A DNA stretch of 51,552 bases, from contig CAMDPX010000020.1 of the NCBI GenBank assembly GCA_945905295.1, forward strand, positions 1 through 51,552. Direction: 5' to 3'. Both the position numbers and the translations under genes were made by a program. The stretch is from Planctomyces sp. SH-PL62. GTDB lineage: Bacteria > Planctomycetota > Planctomycetia > Planctomycetales > Planctomycetaceae. Shown in pieces: positions 15,634 through 24,423 of the stretch (its first letter is position 1; every line of letters begins with the position of its first letter). The notes beneath the pieces were generated by a model that worked only from the letters and a program-made list of their open reading frames with translations, made no database searches and was not told the origin of the DNA.

Positions 15634-16551
15634 TCACTCGACTACAGGTATCCAACGCGGACACTTCACCCGTACGAACTCCGCAAACCGATCAAACGCC
15701 GCATCCGTCGCCCCGACATACGGCGGCAGTAACCGCAACGGGAAGCGTTCGTCTTGCAGCTTCCAGAGCACCTTGTCATAGGCCGAATCAATGTGAGCGT
15801 TCGGTCCAACAGCGGCGATCAGTTCTTGAAAGATGGAGGCGATCTCCGAATACCGCTCGATCAACAGCGGCAGATCGCGGCGACGGCCCGCCTCGAAGAA
15901 TTCGTTGATCGCCGCTCCATTTGAAGCGAGCGACGCCAGCAAGCCGCACTCGCCCAGTTGGCTCGCATACATGTAGCCGACTTCGCCGGGAAAGTGTTGC
16001 AGTTGCGGCGACAGAGTCATCAAGCCGCGCAGGCGGTCCATCGAGTCGGTGCAGTTCTTTGTTCCGACGAAGTTGGGATGGGCCTCGGCCAACTCGGCAT
16101 ACAATTCTGGCGAGATCAACCGCTTGGTCCGCAGCAGGTTGTAGTGCAGGAACAGACAATCGCGATGTCCGCCGCAGACGGATTGAAAGAACGCGCGGAC
16201 TTCGTCGTCGGTAAGAGCTCCCCAACTCGGCAGAGAGATTTGGAAGTGACGCACACCCAGCTCATGAGCCAGTTCGATCCGCTCAAGAATAGTCGGTAGC
16301 GACAGGCTGATGACGCCTACCATCGGCTCGGCCCCGCCGGCGCGCATTGTGTCGTGGAAAACGCGCGTGATCTGTTTGAACTGGCGATTGCTGACCGCGT
16401 GCCCTTCGCCTGCTGTGCCGAAGACGTAGAGGTGCTTCGTCGTCTTCAGCATCCGCTGGACTTCGTCGACGAACAGGTCTTCGAGGAATTCGTAGCTCTC
16501 ACTCCAAGGAACGACGCAGGTGCAGAGGATGCAGGCGGGATAACGTTTCAT
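15634..16551 (-). CDS. DapA/N-acetylneuraminate lyase-family aldolase (2)
   Basis: 305 residues. The carboxylate-binding loop is conserved (VFGTAGEGHA, 43-52, matching GTTGE). Catalytic tyrosine in LFLHYNLL (Tyr137) and Schiff-base lysine in FVGTKNCT (Lys165). So it looks like a working class I aldolase or dehydratase with a 2-oxo acid substrate. It diverges strongly from the member at 13634-14575. Flanked by palindromes. It lies upstream, on the same strand, of nothing obvious; the next minus-strand gene (sugar isomerase) is 98 bp before its start. Confidence 0.88.
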   Translation of the reverse strand: MKRYPACILCTCVVPWSESYEFLEDLFVDEVQRMLKTTKHLYVFGTAGEGHAVSNRQFKQITRVFHDTMRAGGAEPMVGVISLSLPTILERIELAHELGVRHFQISLPSWGALTDDEVRAFFQSVCGGHRDCLFLHYNLLRTKRLISPELYAELAEAHPNFVGTKNCTDSMDRLRGLMTLSPQLQHFPGEVGYMYASQLGECGLLASLASNGAAINEFFEAGRRRDLPLLIERYSEIASIFQELIAAVGPNAHIDSAYDKVLWKLQDERFPLRLLPPYVGATDAAFDRFAEFVRVKCPRWIPVVE

Positions 16552-16572
16552 GAAGGGGACTCCAATTCGTTT

Positions 16573-16632
16573 GCTCGTAGTGACCCCATTGATGGGGGCG
16601 AGAACGACCCGATGAATCGGGTCACTACGAGC
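16573..16632. repeat. Palindrome with internal hairpins
   Basis: Outer arms gctcgtagtgacccc (16573-16587) and its complement at 16618-16632, one mismatch. Inside are two shorter hairpins in direct order, of form gaccc-at-at-ggg (around 16582-16598 and 16606-16622). It lies in the gap between aldolase 2 and the sugar isomerase gene. Confidence 0.75.
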
Positions 16633-16649
16633 TAGCTAGCGCAGTCGTT

Positions 16650-17711
16650 TTAGGTTTTTCTTCCCAAGAGCCGATCCAGCGAATCTCCCGTTTGAACGAT
16701 CAACGCTTCGGGATGGAATTGGTACGGGTGGAAGTACTCGAAGGTCAGATAACCTTGATAGCCGGTCGCATCGAACGCATCGAGCAGCGCGGGCCAGTTG
16801 GTTGTGCCGTCGAGCAGTGGGCGGAACGACTCGAGCGAATGGTCGGTCCCCTTCTTGGTGAACTCTTTGAGATGCACGTTCTTGATTCGCTTGCCCAGGA
16901 TGTTGACCCAGTGTTCGGGGTACTGGAACAGCGCGATGTTGCCGGAGTCGAAGTGAACGCGAACGTACTCGGATTTGAAGCTGTCCACGAAGTCGGCCAT
17001 CTCGCCGGGGGTCATCAGGTAACCGTTGAAAAAGATGTTCTCGATGTTGAGATGCACCTTCAGTTTCTCGGCAGCAGGGAGCAGCTTTCGCACGGCCTCA
17101 CGCGCACGCTTGTCGCAGACGTCGTTCTGGACCGGATCGTGATCGGTGCGCCACGGAATGCAGACGGCTCCGGGGACGACCAGCAAGTTCTCGGTGCCGA
17201 GGTCATGCGCCGCCTGAGCCATCATTCCGGCAAGTTCCATCCCGCGCGCCCGCTTTTCCGCATCGTTGCTGACGAGCGGGTACGGCCAGAACAAGAACGA
17301 GCACAAGCCGCTGATCGCAATGCCGATCTTGTCAGCCATTGCCCGAATCTTCTGGAAGTCTTTCGTTCCCGACTTCGGCGAGAGGTCGCTGTCGAGGTCG
17401 TAGTTCAACTCGATGCCATCGAAGCCGGCATCCTTCGCGACCTGCAAACATTTTTCGAGCGACCACAGATTCGGATACGGAAACGCCCAGAGGTTGATCG
17501 ACTTCTTCATGTTGTACTTCTTGGCGGGAAGCGGCTTGGCCTGCGCAGTCGCCGTGTCGGCGAGCGCCACTTCACCACGTGGTTCAAACGCGGCGGCGAG
17601 GGACGAGCCGAATGCGAACGCTCCGCCAGCAACGGCACTCGATAGGGCGGCTCGGCGAGAGAGTTCAATTCGGGATTCAGAACCGTGGTCATCGCGAAGA
17701 GGCTGAGTCAT
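16650..17711 (-). CDS. Tat-exported sugar phosphate isomerase/epimerase family protein
   Basis: 353 residues of xylose isomerase-like TIM barrel. The N-terminus carries a Tat signal with SRRAALSS at 18-25, followed by an alanine/glycine-rich hydrophobic stretch, so the mature protein works outside the cytoplasm. Putative metal ligands of the family are visible: Glu in GIELNYD, Glu in LNIENIFF, Asp in VHFDSGN, His/Glu in VHLKEF, and Glu in LTFEYF. Such exported isomerases, often annotated hydroxypyruvate isomerase-like, are common in planctomycetes; their substrates are mostly unproven. Divergent from the dipeptidase gene across 114 bp. Confidence 0.88.
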   Translation of the reverse strand: MTQPLRDDHGSESRIELSRRAALSSAVAGGAFAFGSSLAAAFEPRGEVALADTATAQAKPLPAKKYNMKKSINLWAFPYPNLWSLEKCLQVAKDAGFDGIELNYDLDSDLSPKSGTKDFQKIRAMADKIGIAISGLCSFLFWPYPLVSNDAEKRARGMELAGMMAQAAHDLGTENLLVVPGAVCIPWRTDHDPVQNDVCDKRAREAVRKLLPAAEKLKVHLNIENIFFNGYLMTPGEMADFVDSFKSEYVRVHFDSGNIALFQYPEHWVNILGKRIKNVHLKEFTKKGTDHSLESFRPLLDGTTNWPALLDAFDATGYQGYLTFEYFHPYQFHPEALIVQTGDSLDRLLGRKT

Positions 17712-17825
17712 GTGTGGTCCTTTTCGACAACGTGGCAGACTGGAGATCGACGCCGCTTACCATGACAATCCGTCGCCAACTTTGCCATCGTTCGCCCACC
17801 TTTAACCTCCCCGCGAAAGGCTGCC

Positions 17826-18950
17826 ATGACTGCTCCGCATTTCATCTTCGACGTGCATCTCGATCTCAGCATGAATGCTCTGGAATGGAATCGAGACCTG
17901 CGTTGGTCGCAGGAAAAGATTCGCCGCTGGGAGCAGAACATGAAGGACAAAGTGGACCGCGGTAACACGACGGTCTGCTTTCCGGAGATGCGTCGTGGCA
18001 ACATCGGGTTGTGTGTGGGAACGCAGATCGGCCGGTACTCGCCGTACTTTCATCGGCTGCCGGGTTGGAGTTCTCCGGAGCAGGCGTGGGCTCAGACGCA
18101 GGGACAGCTTGCGTGGTATCGCGCGATGGAGGAGGCCGGCGAACTCGTGCAGATTCGGACGAAGGCACAGCTTGAAGCGCATCTCGATCTGTGGCTGAAG
18201 TCGCCGCCGTGTGATGACGGCACACCGTACATCGTTGAGTCTCGCAAGAAGCCGATTCATCGGCCAATCGGTTACATCCTCAGCTTGGAGGGGGCAGACT
18301 CGATGATCACTCTCAAGCATCTGGAACGCAGCTACGCCGACGGACTGCGAGCACTCGGCCCGGCGCACTACGGGCCGGGGCGGTACGCTCATGGGACCGA
18401 CTCCGACGAGCCGTTGTCACCGCAGGGCAAAGAATTGATCAAAGAGATTGAGCGGCTGGGGATCATTCTCGACGTCACGCATCTGTGCGACTCTGCGTTT
18501 TGGGATGCGCTCGATTGCTACAGCGGGCCGCTCTGGGCGAGCCATCAGAATTGTCGCACGTTGGCTCCGTGGAATCGCCAGTTCGCCGACGACCAAATCA
18601 AAGCGGTGATCGAGCGGGGCGGCGTATTGGGCATGGCGTTTGACGCGATCATGATGATTCCCGGCTGGACGCACCTCCGCAGCAAACCGTCCGACTTCCA
18701 GTTGAAGATCGAACGCATCTGCGAGCACGTCGATCACATCTGCCAGATGGCTGGCAACGCGAAACACGTCGGCATCGGCACCGATCTCGACGGCGGCTAC
18801 GGCACCGAGCAAACGCCAATGGACATGAACTCGATCGCCGACCTGCAATCGCTACCGGCCTTGTTGACGAAACGCGGTTACTCGCCGGCAGATATCGACG
18901 GGATCATGTACCGCAACTTCGTGGACTTCTTGCGACGGACATGGAAATAA
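17826..18950 (+). CDS. Membrane dipeptidase family (M19) peptidase
   Basis: 374 residues. M19 zinc-site pattern: DVHLD at 9-13 (His, Asp), bridging Glu in LSLEGADS, His in LDVTHLCD, His in ASHQN, and Asp in GIGTDLDGG. The family hydrolyses dipeptides, including those with a D-residue. No signal peptide is visible, so it is likely cytoplasmic. AAAGG lies about 6 nt before the start. Its last 99 bases overlap, antisense, the end of the small gene at 18852-19172. Confidence 0.9.
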   Translation: MTAPHFIFDVHLDLSMNALEWNRDLRWSQEKIRRWEQNMKDKVDRGNTTVCFPEMRRGNIGLCVGTQIGRYSPYFHRLPGWSSPEQAWAQTQGQLAWYRAMEEAGELVQIRTKAQLEAHLDLWLKSPPCDDGTPYIVESRKKPIHRPIGYILSLEGADSMITLKHLERSYADGLRALGPAHYGPGRYAHGTDSDEPLSPQGKELIKEIERLGIILDVTHLCDSAFWDALDCYSGPLWASHQNCRTLAPWNRQFADDQIKAVIERGGVLGMAFDAIMMIPGWTHLRSKPSDFQLKIERICEHVDHICQMAGNAKHVGIGTDLDGGYGTEQTPMDMNSIADLQSLPALLTKRGYSPADIDGIMYRNFVDFLRRTWK

Positions 18951-19172
18951 GAGATCACGATCCTCAGAGACGATGGCAGTCGAATCGATCGGTCCCACGA
19001 ATTTGATCTTCGCCAATTCACGTTCGCGTTCTTCCCAATATGGATCGTCTGCGGCGATCTTTCGAGGTGGAAACTTCGGATGCCCCTGGTCGACTTGTGC
19101 GAGTTTCGATTGCGCGTCCGCCAATGCACGCTCCAATTGATGGACTCGTTCTTCCAAGGAAGGATTGGTCAT
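18852..19172 (-). CDS. Small hypothetical protein, overlapping dipeptidase 3' end
   Basis: 106 residues. The N-terminal 30 residues (LEERVHQLERALADAQSKL) form a short heptad-like coiled coil. A proline/charged middle and a less protein-like C-terminal third follow, the last lying antisense within the dipeptidase gene. The start at 19172 is chosen because the coiled coil begins there; the longer frame to 19550 runs antisense through the transporter gene and is rejected. There is no clear ribosome-binding site. It could be genuine up to about 18950 with a longer tail, or a decayed gene. Confidence 0.45.
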   Translation of the reverse strand: MTNPSLEERVHQLERALADAQSKLAQVDQGHPKFPPRKIAADDPYWEERERELAKIKFVGPIDSTAIVSEDRDLLFPCPSQEVHEVAVHDPVDICRRVTAFRQQGR

Positions 19173-19258
19173 GATAGCCCCAGCAAATCGGATCGTGTTT
19201 GTGCAGAGCGCGAATCTACGACAAGCGTTGAAATGTGAGAAGACCCGAAATCGCGAAT

Positions 19259-21523
19259 TCACGCGGCAGCCGATTGAGCCGAAGGCTCGCTGGACTGCCC
19301 AGCGGCCGAGAGATCGGCCACGGGACTTCGACGTCGGCGGTTCGTGACCTTCAGCAGGGCAGGGAGCATCAAGACGTCGCCAACCAGTGCGGCCAACATC
19401 AGCGCGATCATCACCCAGCCGAAGCGAGCGGTCGGTGCGAAGTTGCTCAGCGTCAGACCAAACATGCCGGCGGTGGCGGTCAGCGTGGATTGGATGAACG
19501 GGATACTCGATTCCATGAGGGCGTGTTTCGCGGCGAACTCGGCCGAACAAACCGGTCGGTTCTCCATTGTCAGAGGGATCGCGGCCGATTCCTCATCGGG
19601 CAACACGTTGGCGAGCCGCGCGGCCTCTTCCTCTTCCGCACGCCGCTGGTGGAAGCGGAAGCGGGACATGAAATGGAACGTCCCGTCCACGGACATTCCC
19701 AATGCGATGCTGCCAGACAGCATGATGGCGATATCGATTGGCATGCCCAGCCAGCTCATGCCGCCGTAGATCCAGACCAGCGGGGCAACGTTCGGAACCA
19801 TCGTTAGGAAGCCACGCCAGATCGACTTCAGAAAGATCATCATCGCCACCGTGATCAATCCGACCGCCATGAAGACGCTCTGTGTAAAGCTGCTGAGGAT
19901 TTCTTCCTGGGCGGAATCGACGAGCGCCGTCATGCCAGTCAGCGTGACGGGTTCGTCCTTCAATTGCTCGGCGAGTTCGCGAATGACTTGGCCGCGTGAG
20001 CTTCCATTGGGGACGCGGACGCGAATCGAAACACGCCACAATTCTTGGCCATACGCGGTGAAGTCATCCTCGGAATGCCGACTTTCCGCGCGCTTCAACA
20101 GCAAGCCCAACTTAAGTGAGTCGGAGGGGAGTTCGTCGGGAAAGAATCGAGTCAGAGAGAGCGTTTGATCGACGGCCGGGTGTTTGTGAATTTGCTCTTC
20201 GATGCGTCGCACCAACTCCAGCTTCGCGACAAATGGCAACGAGTCGGTTCCGCAGTTGACGACCGCTTCGACGTCCTCGGTCGCGGTCATCTCGCGATTG
20301 ACGCGTAGGAAATCTTGTTTGACCTTCGAGTTGGCCGGCAAGAACTCAGAGACGGTCATGTCCGATTGGAGGCCGGTGAGTCCGATACCGGTAAACGCCG
20401 TCAGGAGTAATGTCACCCACACAATTTTGCGGCTGCGCGAGACGACGGCGTTTGCCAGCCAATTGCCGCCATTCGCGTCGGCCGCTTTACGGCGCGGCAG
20501 CTTCGGACAGACGACCATCAGCGCGGGAGTCAGTCCCAGGCCCGTCACCATCGACATCACGGAACTGATCGCCGCGGCGTAAGCGAATTGTCGAATCGGC
20601 ACGATGTCGCTGACCGAGAGCGCAAGCTCGCCGAGACACGTTGTCAGCGTCGCGATGCAGGTCGGCCACCACGCCAGTTGCAGGGCGCGCGAGACGGGAT
20701 GCACGGCACCTTCCTCAACCGCTTCTTGGTAGTAGTAGAGGTAATGCACGCAGATCGACATCGTCAGGACCATCGTCAGGACTGGGATCGCGGCCAGAAC
20801 GAAGTTCATCTCGAAGCCAATCAGATCCAGCAATGCGGACGTTGAGTTGATGGTCCACATTGTCACGCCGTAGACCATCGCGGTCAGCCGCCACTCGCGG
20901 ATCAAGTAGTAGAGCAGTCCCAAGCAGATCGACAACGTGATCGTGAAGTAGATCGCGTTGGCCTCTTGGCCACCGAGCCGGTCGAGTTCCGAGGCGAACA
21001 GCGGCGAGCCGACCATCAGCGTGTGTTCGTTGTCGAGCTCGCAATACTTCAGGATCTGACGCACTTCGGCGACCGTGCCCGAACGATTGGCCAAGCCAGA
21101 GTCCGAGAGTGCTGCGGCGATTCCCACCAGCGGACCATCCCGGCTGATGAGTAGTCCCTTGATTCGCTCATCGATTGTCTCGGCGGGGACTTCCAAGTCA
21201 CGCATGATGGTACGCATGCGTTCGGGCGACGTGGCTCGGCGGATGCTCGGCAAGCGTTCCAGTCGTCCGCACAGGGATTCGAGCATTTGCGCGTCGGGAG
21301 CGTTCGGCTTGGACGTGTCGAAGGCAATGAGCAGGAACTCTTCGGCACCGAATGCACGTTTGAACTCTTCATAACGCTGCCGAGCCGGTGACGTCTCCGG
21401 CATCCAAGTCTCGGTGTCGTTGTTTGTCGTGACATTCAATGCCAACCACACGAACGGCAATTGTGTCAGCAGCACCATCGCGACGAGGTGCTTGCTAAAT
21501 CGTTGGTAGAACCGGTTGATCAT
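19259..21523 (-). CDS. MMPL/RND-superfamily lipid exporter
   Basis: 754-residue inner-membrane transporter with two repeats, each of one transmembrane helix, a large extracytoplasmic loop and a five-helix bundle (the sterol-sensing-like layout of MMPL/HpnN proteins). Helix-rich blocks are at about 190-345 (SICLGLLYYLIREW, TMVLTMSICVHYLYYY) and 590-740 (VFMAVGLITVAMMIFL, LSGSIALGMSVDGTFHFM). Family members move hopanoids, glycolipids or polyketide lipids. The start at 21523 gives a leading amphipathic segment; a TTG at 21538 is less likely. It is divergent from the acyltransferase gene that starts the putative lipid cluster, so export of the cluster product is a reasonable inference. Confidence 0.87.
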   Translation of the reverse strand: MINRFYQRFSKHLVAMVLLTQLPFVWLALNVTTNNDTETWMPETSPARQRYEEFKRAFGAEEFLLIAFDTSKPNAPDAQMLESLCGRLERLPSIRRATSPERMRTIMRDLEVPAETIDERIKGLLISRDGPLVGIAAALSDSGLANRSGTVAEVRQILKYCELDNEHTLMVGSPLFASELDRLGGQEANAIYFTITLSICLGLLYYLIREWRLTAMVYGVTMWTINSTSALLDLIGFEMNFVLAAIPVLTMVLTMSICVHYLYYYQEAVEEGAVHPVSRALQLAWWPTCIATLTTCLGELALSVSDIVPIRQFAYAAAISSVMSMVTGLGLTPALMVVCPKLPRRKAADANGGNWLANAVVSRSRKIVWVTLLLTAFTGIGLTGLQSDMTVSEFLPANSKVKQDFLRVNREMTATEDVEAVVNCGTDSLPFVAKLELVRRIEEQIHKHPAVDQTLSLTRFFPDELPSDSLKLGLLLKRAESRHSEDDFTAYGQELWRVSIRVRVPNGSSRGQVIRELAEQLKDEPVTLTGMTALVDSAQEEILSSFTQSVFMAVGLITVAMMIFLKSIWRGFLTMVPNVAPLVWIYGGMSWLGMPIDIAIMLSGSIALGMSVDGTFHFMSRFRFHQRRAEEEEAARLANVLPDEESAAIPLTMENRPVCSAEFAAKHALMESSIPFIQSTLTATAGMFGLTLSNFAPTARFGWVMIALMLAALVGDVLMLPALLKVTNRRRRSPVADLSAAGQSSEPSAQSAAA

Positions 21524-21536
21524 GAATGCTCTCGCC

Positions 21537-21615
21537 AAGGGGAGGGCGAGGCTCCCGTCGAGCCGAGATGGAGTTCCTCTAATGAGCGGCTCGGCGGGAG
21601 CCTCGCCCTCCCTTT
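21537..21615. repeat. Long palindrome upstream of the MMPL gene
   Basis: Left arm 21537-21564, right arm 21588-21615, 28 nt with two mismatches, loop 23 nt. It starts 13 nt upstream of the MMPL start codon, so on transcripts it would lie in the 5' leader and could affect translation. Confidence 0.85.
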
Positions 21616-21664
21616 ATCGGCCATTCCAATCGTGACATTGGGCAGCGTGACGAGATTCGTCATG

Positions 21665-23275
21665 ACCGGAATTGGCGGCAGCACATTCACAATGAGAGCG
21701 ATCCCCGCGACCCGGTTAAGTGGCCGTGAAAGACTGGTAAAGATCGCACAATTGGCGGCAGCACCATGCGATTGGTCGCGCGGGTTTTGACGAATTGAAT
21801 CCTCGCAATTGGCTCGCCGATATGGCCTCGTATTCGCATTCCACTGATCACGCCGATCGGTGTGGCTGATACGGAGTCATTACATGTCGAATGTGCTGCC
21901 CATTCCTTTGGCTCCCTTTGAGGAGTATTTGCTGGCGGATGACCGGCCCGGCTATCGGATGACTTTTCTGATTGAACAGGCATTTGACGGTGAGATCGAT
22001 CGTCCGGCCTTCGAGATCGGAATTGCCGAAGCTTGCCGGCGTCATCCGCTCTTGAGCGCGTTTGTCCGGAAGCGACGCCTTCTCACGTGGCAATGGATTT
22101 CCGCAGGCGACACACAGCCCCCCGTCGATTGGGCGTCACTCAACGAACCGGTGAATTTCCCTGAAGATCCCGGCATTGATCTCGCAAAAGAAATTGGCGT
22201 CCGATTTTTTGTCCGAGTGGGAAACGGCCAATCGCGGCTCGTCACTCAGTTCCATCACGCGTGCTGCGATGGAATGGGTGCGATTCAGTACCTCTCCGAT
22301 TTGTTTGCCGCTTACACGCGCTATTTGTTTCCCAACGCCGAAAAGCATCCGGAATATCAGCCCGTTCAAGCGAGCCACTTGTTGCGGCGAGGCGATTTGA
22401 ACGTTCATCGAGACGAGACGATGTCTTGGTTTCGCCTGTTTCGGCGGACGCTGGGCTATGCGTGGAAGTACGGCGTCCATTCGGCGAAACCGCTGGCCCG
22501 CGCTCTCCCCTCGCCGCAGGCCGCAACCCCACTCACTTATCCGGGCACGCTGACTCGGACCCTGTCGGATTCCGCGCAGCGAGCGCTGAGACAAGTGGCT
22601 CGCCGTCGCAATGCCACCGTCAACGAGCTATTGATCTGCGAGTTGATGTTGGCGATTCGTGATTGGAATCAGCGGCACTCATCGGTCAAAGACACCGACC
22701 AGATCTCGATCTTGGTTCCAACGAATCTGCGAAACTTGGATCACGACCAAATGCCCGCCGCGAACGTGATGGGGCTGGTCGCCTTTCAGCGTCCGGTGTC
22801 CGATTTGAATCAGCCGGAGAAGTTGCTGGAGTCGGTTAAGGAAGAAAGTCACTTCTATAAAAAATGGCGTTATGCCGCCTCGACGTTGGACGGCCTGGAA
22901 GTTGTCCGCTGGATCCCCGGAGGGCTGCGTTTGATTTTGAATCGCAAGAAAGCCATCAGTTCGGCGATCTTGTCGTGCATTGGCGACCCATCACTGGCCA
23001 TCAGCGCGGTTTTCCCGGTCAACGAAGAGGGAAACCCGATCTTGGGCAATCTCATTTTCAGTGACCTAAACTCCGCTCCACCGATTCGGCCGCTGACGCA
23101 TGCTTCGTTTACGACTTGGCACTTCAGCAACAAGTTGCGGCTCGGTGTTCGCTGCGATGCCACCGTCTTTACCCAGGAATCCGCCCAGGAATTGCTCGAC
23201 TTGTACGCTGACCGCGTCATCAAACTCGCGGCCACGGCGACCGATCGACGCGAAGCGGCTCGCGTTGCCGCTTGA
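21665..23275 (+). repeat. Duplicated segment, copy 1 (upstream region plus acyltransferase gene)
   Basis: About 1.6 kb that is repeated at 28055-29666. The similarity begins at gaattggcggcag (21669) and covers the 215-nt upstream region and the whole acyltransferase gene. Within the upstream region, ggccgtgaa, (g)atcgcacaa and ttttgacga blocks are shared in the same order. A weak candidate promoter in both copies is TGAAT, then 17 nt, then CGATA. Direct repeats of aattggcggcagcac lie at 21671 and 21753 in this copy. Confidence 0.8.
21884..23275 (+). CDS. HHxxxDG acyltransferase / condensation-domain-like protein (1)
   Basis: 463-residue stand-alone protein of the CoA-dependent acyltransferase fold, shared by NRPS condensation domains, PapA and wax-ester synthases. 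The catalytic motif is HHACCDG at 124-130. A second conserved part is the PTNLRNLDHDQMPAANVMG block near 283-302. Such enzymes join an acyl-thioester to an alcohol or amine. The start at 21884 follows GGAG 8-9 nt upstream. It is nearly identical in length and sequence to the protein at 28275-29666. It opens the plus-strand run with the hydrolase, monooxygenase and carbamoyltransferase genes. The substrate pair is unknown. Confidence 0.85.
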   Translation: MSNVLPIPLAPFEEYLLADDRPGYRMTFLIEQAFDGEIDRPAFEIGIAEACRRHPLLSAFVRKRRLLTWQWISAGDTQPPVDWASLNEPVNFPEDPGIDLAKEIGVRFFVRVGNGQSRLVTQFHHACCDGMGAIQYLSDLFAAYTRYLFPNAEKHPEYQPVQASHLLRRGDLNVHRDETMSWFRLFRRTLGYAWKYGVHSAKPLARALPSPQAATPLTYPGTLTRTLSDSAQRALRQVARRRNATVNELLICELMLAIRDWNQRHSSVKDTDQISILVPTNLRNLDHDQMPAANVMGLVAFQRPVSDLNQPEKLLESVKEESHFYKKWRYAASTLDGLEVVRWIPGGLRLILNRKKAISSAILSCIGDPSLAISAVFPVNEEGNPILGNLIFSDLNSAPPIRPLTHASFTTWHFSNKLRLGVRCDATVFTQESAQELLDLYADRVIKLAATATDRREAARVAA

Positions 23276-23294
23276 TGACGCGATGGGAAGGCTC

Positions 23295-23499
23295 GTGCCA
23301 CAGATCGCAATTGAACTGCCGTGGAGCCCGAAAATCCCCACGGATGGCATGGCGATACCACGGATGAAAAACGAGAACCCCTGTTTTATCCGTGGTATCG
23401 CCATGCCATCCGTGGGGATCATCGGTCTAAAAACTCAAGGTTTGATCAGCAGGCAGCCAGCGATGGTTCTGGTGGAAGGTTATTTCTGATCTGTGGCAC
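23295..23499. mobile_element. MITE-like element with ccacggatg palindrome, copy 1
   Basis: A 205-bp element bounded by perfect 12-bp terminal inverted repeats, gtgccacagatc (23295-23306) and gatctgtggcac (23488-23499). Inside is a long palindrome at 23334-23419 whose arms carry ccacggatg twice, offset 20 nt. A related element, with the shared left end gtgcc-cagatcgcaattga, lies at 38560-38754. There is no coding capacity and no clear target-site duplication. Confidence 0.7.
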
Positions 23500-23535
23500 T
23501 AGTTGGTTAATGCCATCGGGCAAGATCTGTTGGAC

Positions 23536-24423
23536 ATGCCTCACGACTTGATTTCAATTCCCGGTCAACGGCTGGCGGTACGCGCCGCGAATGAGCAACT
23601 GCGCGGCACGCCCGTGATCTTCATTCATGGAATCACGGCGAACATTGATCTGTGGGAGCCGTCGCTTCCCGAATCCATTCGTGATGGTCGCCGCTGGTAT
23701 TCGCTCAGCCTGCCGGGCCATCATCCCGCGCAAATTGATCGGGCGACGTTTGGCTCTTGGGACGCGGTCACTCCGACAGTTTGGGCCGATTGGTATGAAC
23801 TGGCGCTGGCGCAATTGGTTGGCGATCAGCCGGTCGATGTTGTCGGCTGGTCCACCGGCGGGTTCACCGGGCTGACATTGGCCACGCATTATCCGCAACG
23901 TGTGCGTAGTCTGCTGAGCATTTCAGGTTTCGCCATCGGACTTTGGTTGGGTTGGCTCGGTCTCTTTCAGCGGCTGAGCCTGAGTTCGTTCACACGCTGG
24001 GGCGTGCGGACCGGAATCCGTTCGGTCGGGCGACAGCGTTGGTTGTTTGATCGCTTGATGTTGTCTGCCACCGGCGATGCCTCCGCGTACTACGCCTCGG
24101 CGGTTCGCGAGCGGACCATGCAGGACTGGTTCAGCGCGTTCGCCAACCACGATCCGGTGGTGATGTCAGAGATGTTCCGGAAGATCGCACAGTTCGACTT
24201 GGCCGATCAAATCGGTCGTATCGCTTGTCCGACGCTGATCTCTGCCGGAGACGCGGACCCCTACATTTCGGTGTCCCACACACGTTGGATTGCCGATCAC
24301 GTCCCAAAGGCGGAATTGGTGCTGTGGCCGGGAGCCGGGCACCTGTTTTTCGCAGAGCGAACGCAGGCGTATCAGGATTTACTGGTCCGCTGGCTCGAAC
24401 GGCAGGGATTGCCCAATGGTTGA
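23536..24423 (+). CDS. Alpha/beta hydrolase
   Basis: 295 residues with the full triad: nucleophile Ser in VVGWSTGGFTG, Asp in ISAGDADPYIS and His in PGAGHLFFAE. Oxyanion-hole motif FIHGITANID. The class covers thioesterases, esterases and epoxide hydrolases. In this setting release of an acyl chain from a carrier is plausible but unproven. The ATG at 23536 is chosen; an in-frame TTG at 23503 is possible. Its last eight bases overlap the start of the monooxygenase gene, implying an operon. Confidence 0.85.
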   Translation: MPHDLISIPGQRLAVRAANEQLRGTPVIFIHGITANIDLWEPSLPESIRDGRRWYSLSLPGHHPAQIDRATFGSWDAVTPTVWADWYELALAQLVGDQPVDVVGWSTGGFTGLTLATHYPQRVRSLLSISGFAIGLWLGWLGLFQRLSLSSFTRWGVRTGIRSVGRQRWLFDRLMLSATGDASAYYASAVRERTMQDWFSAFANHDPVVMSEMFRKIAQFDLADQIGRIACPTLISAGDADPYISVSHTRWIADHVPKAELVLWPGAGHLFFAERTQAYQDLLVRWLERQGLPNG

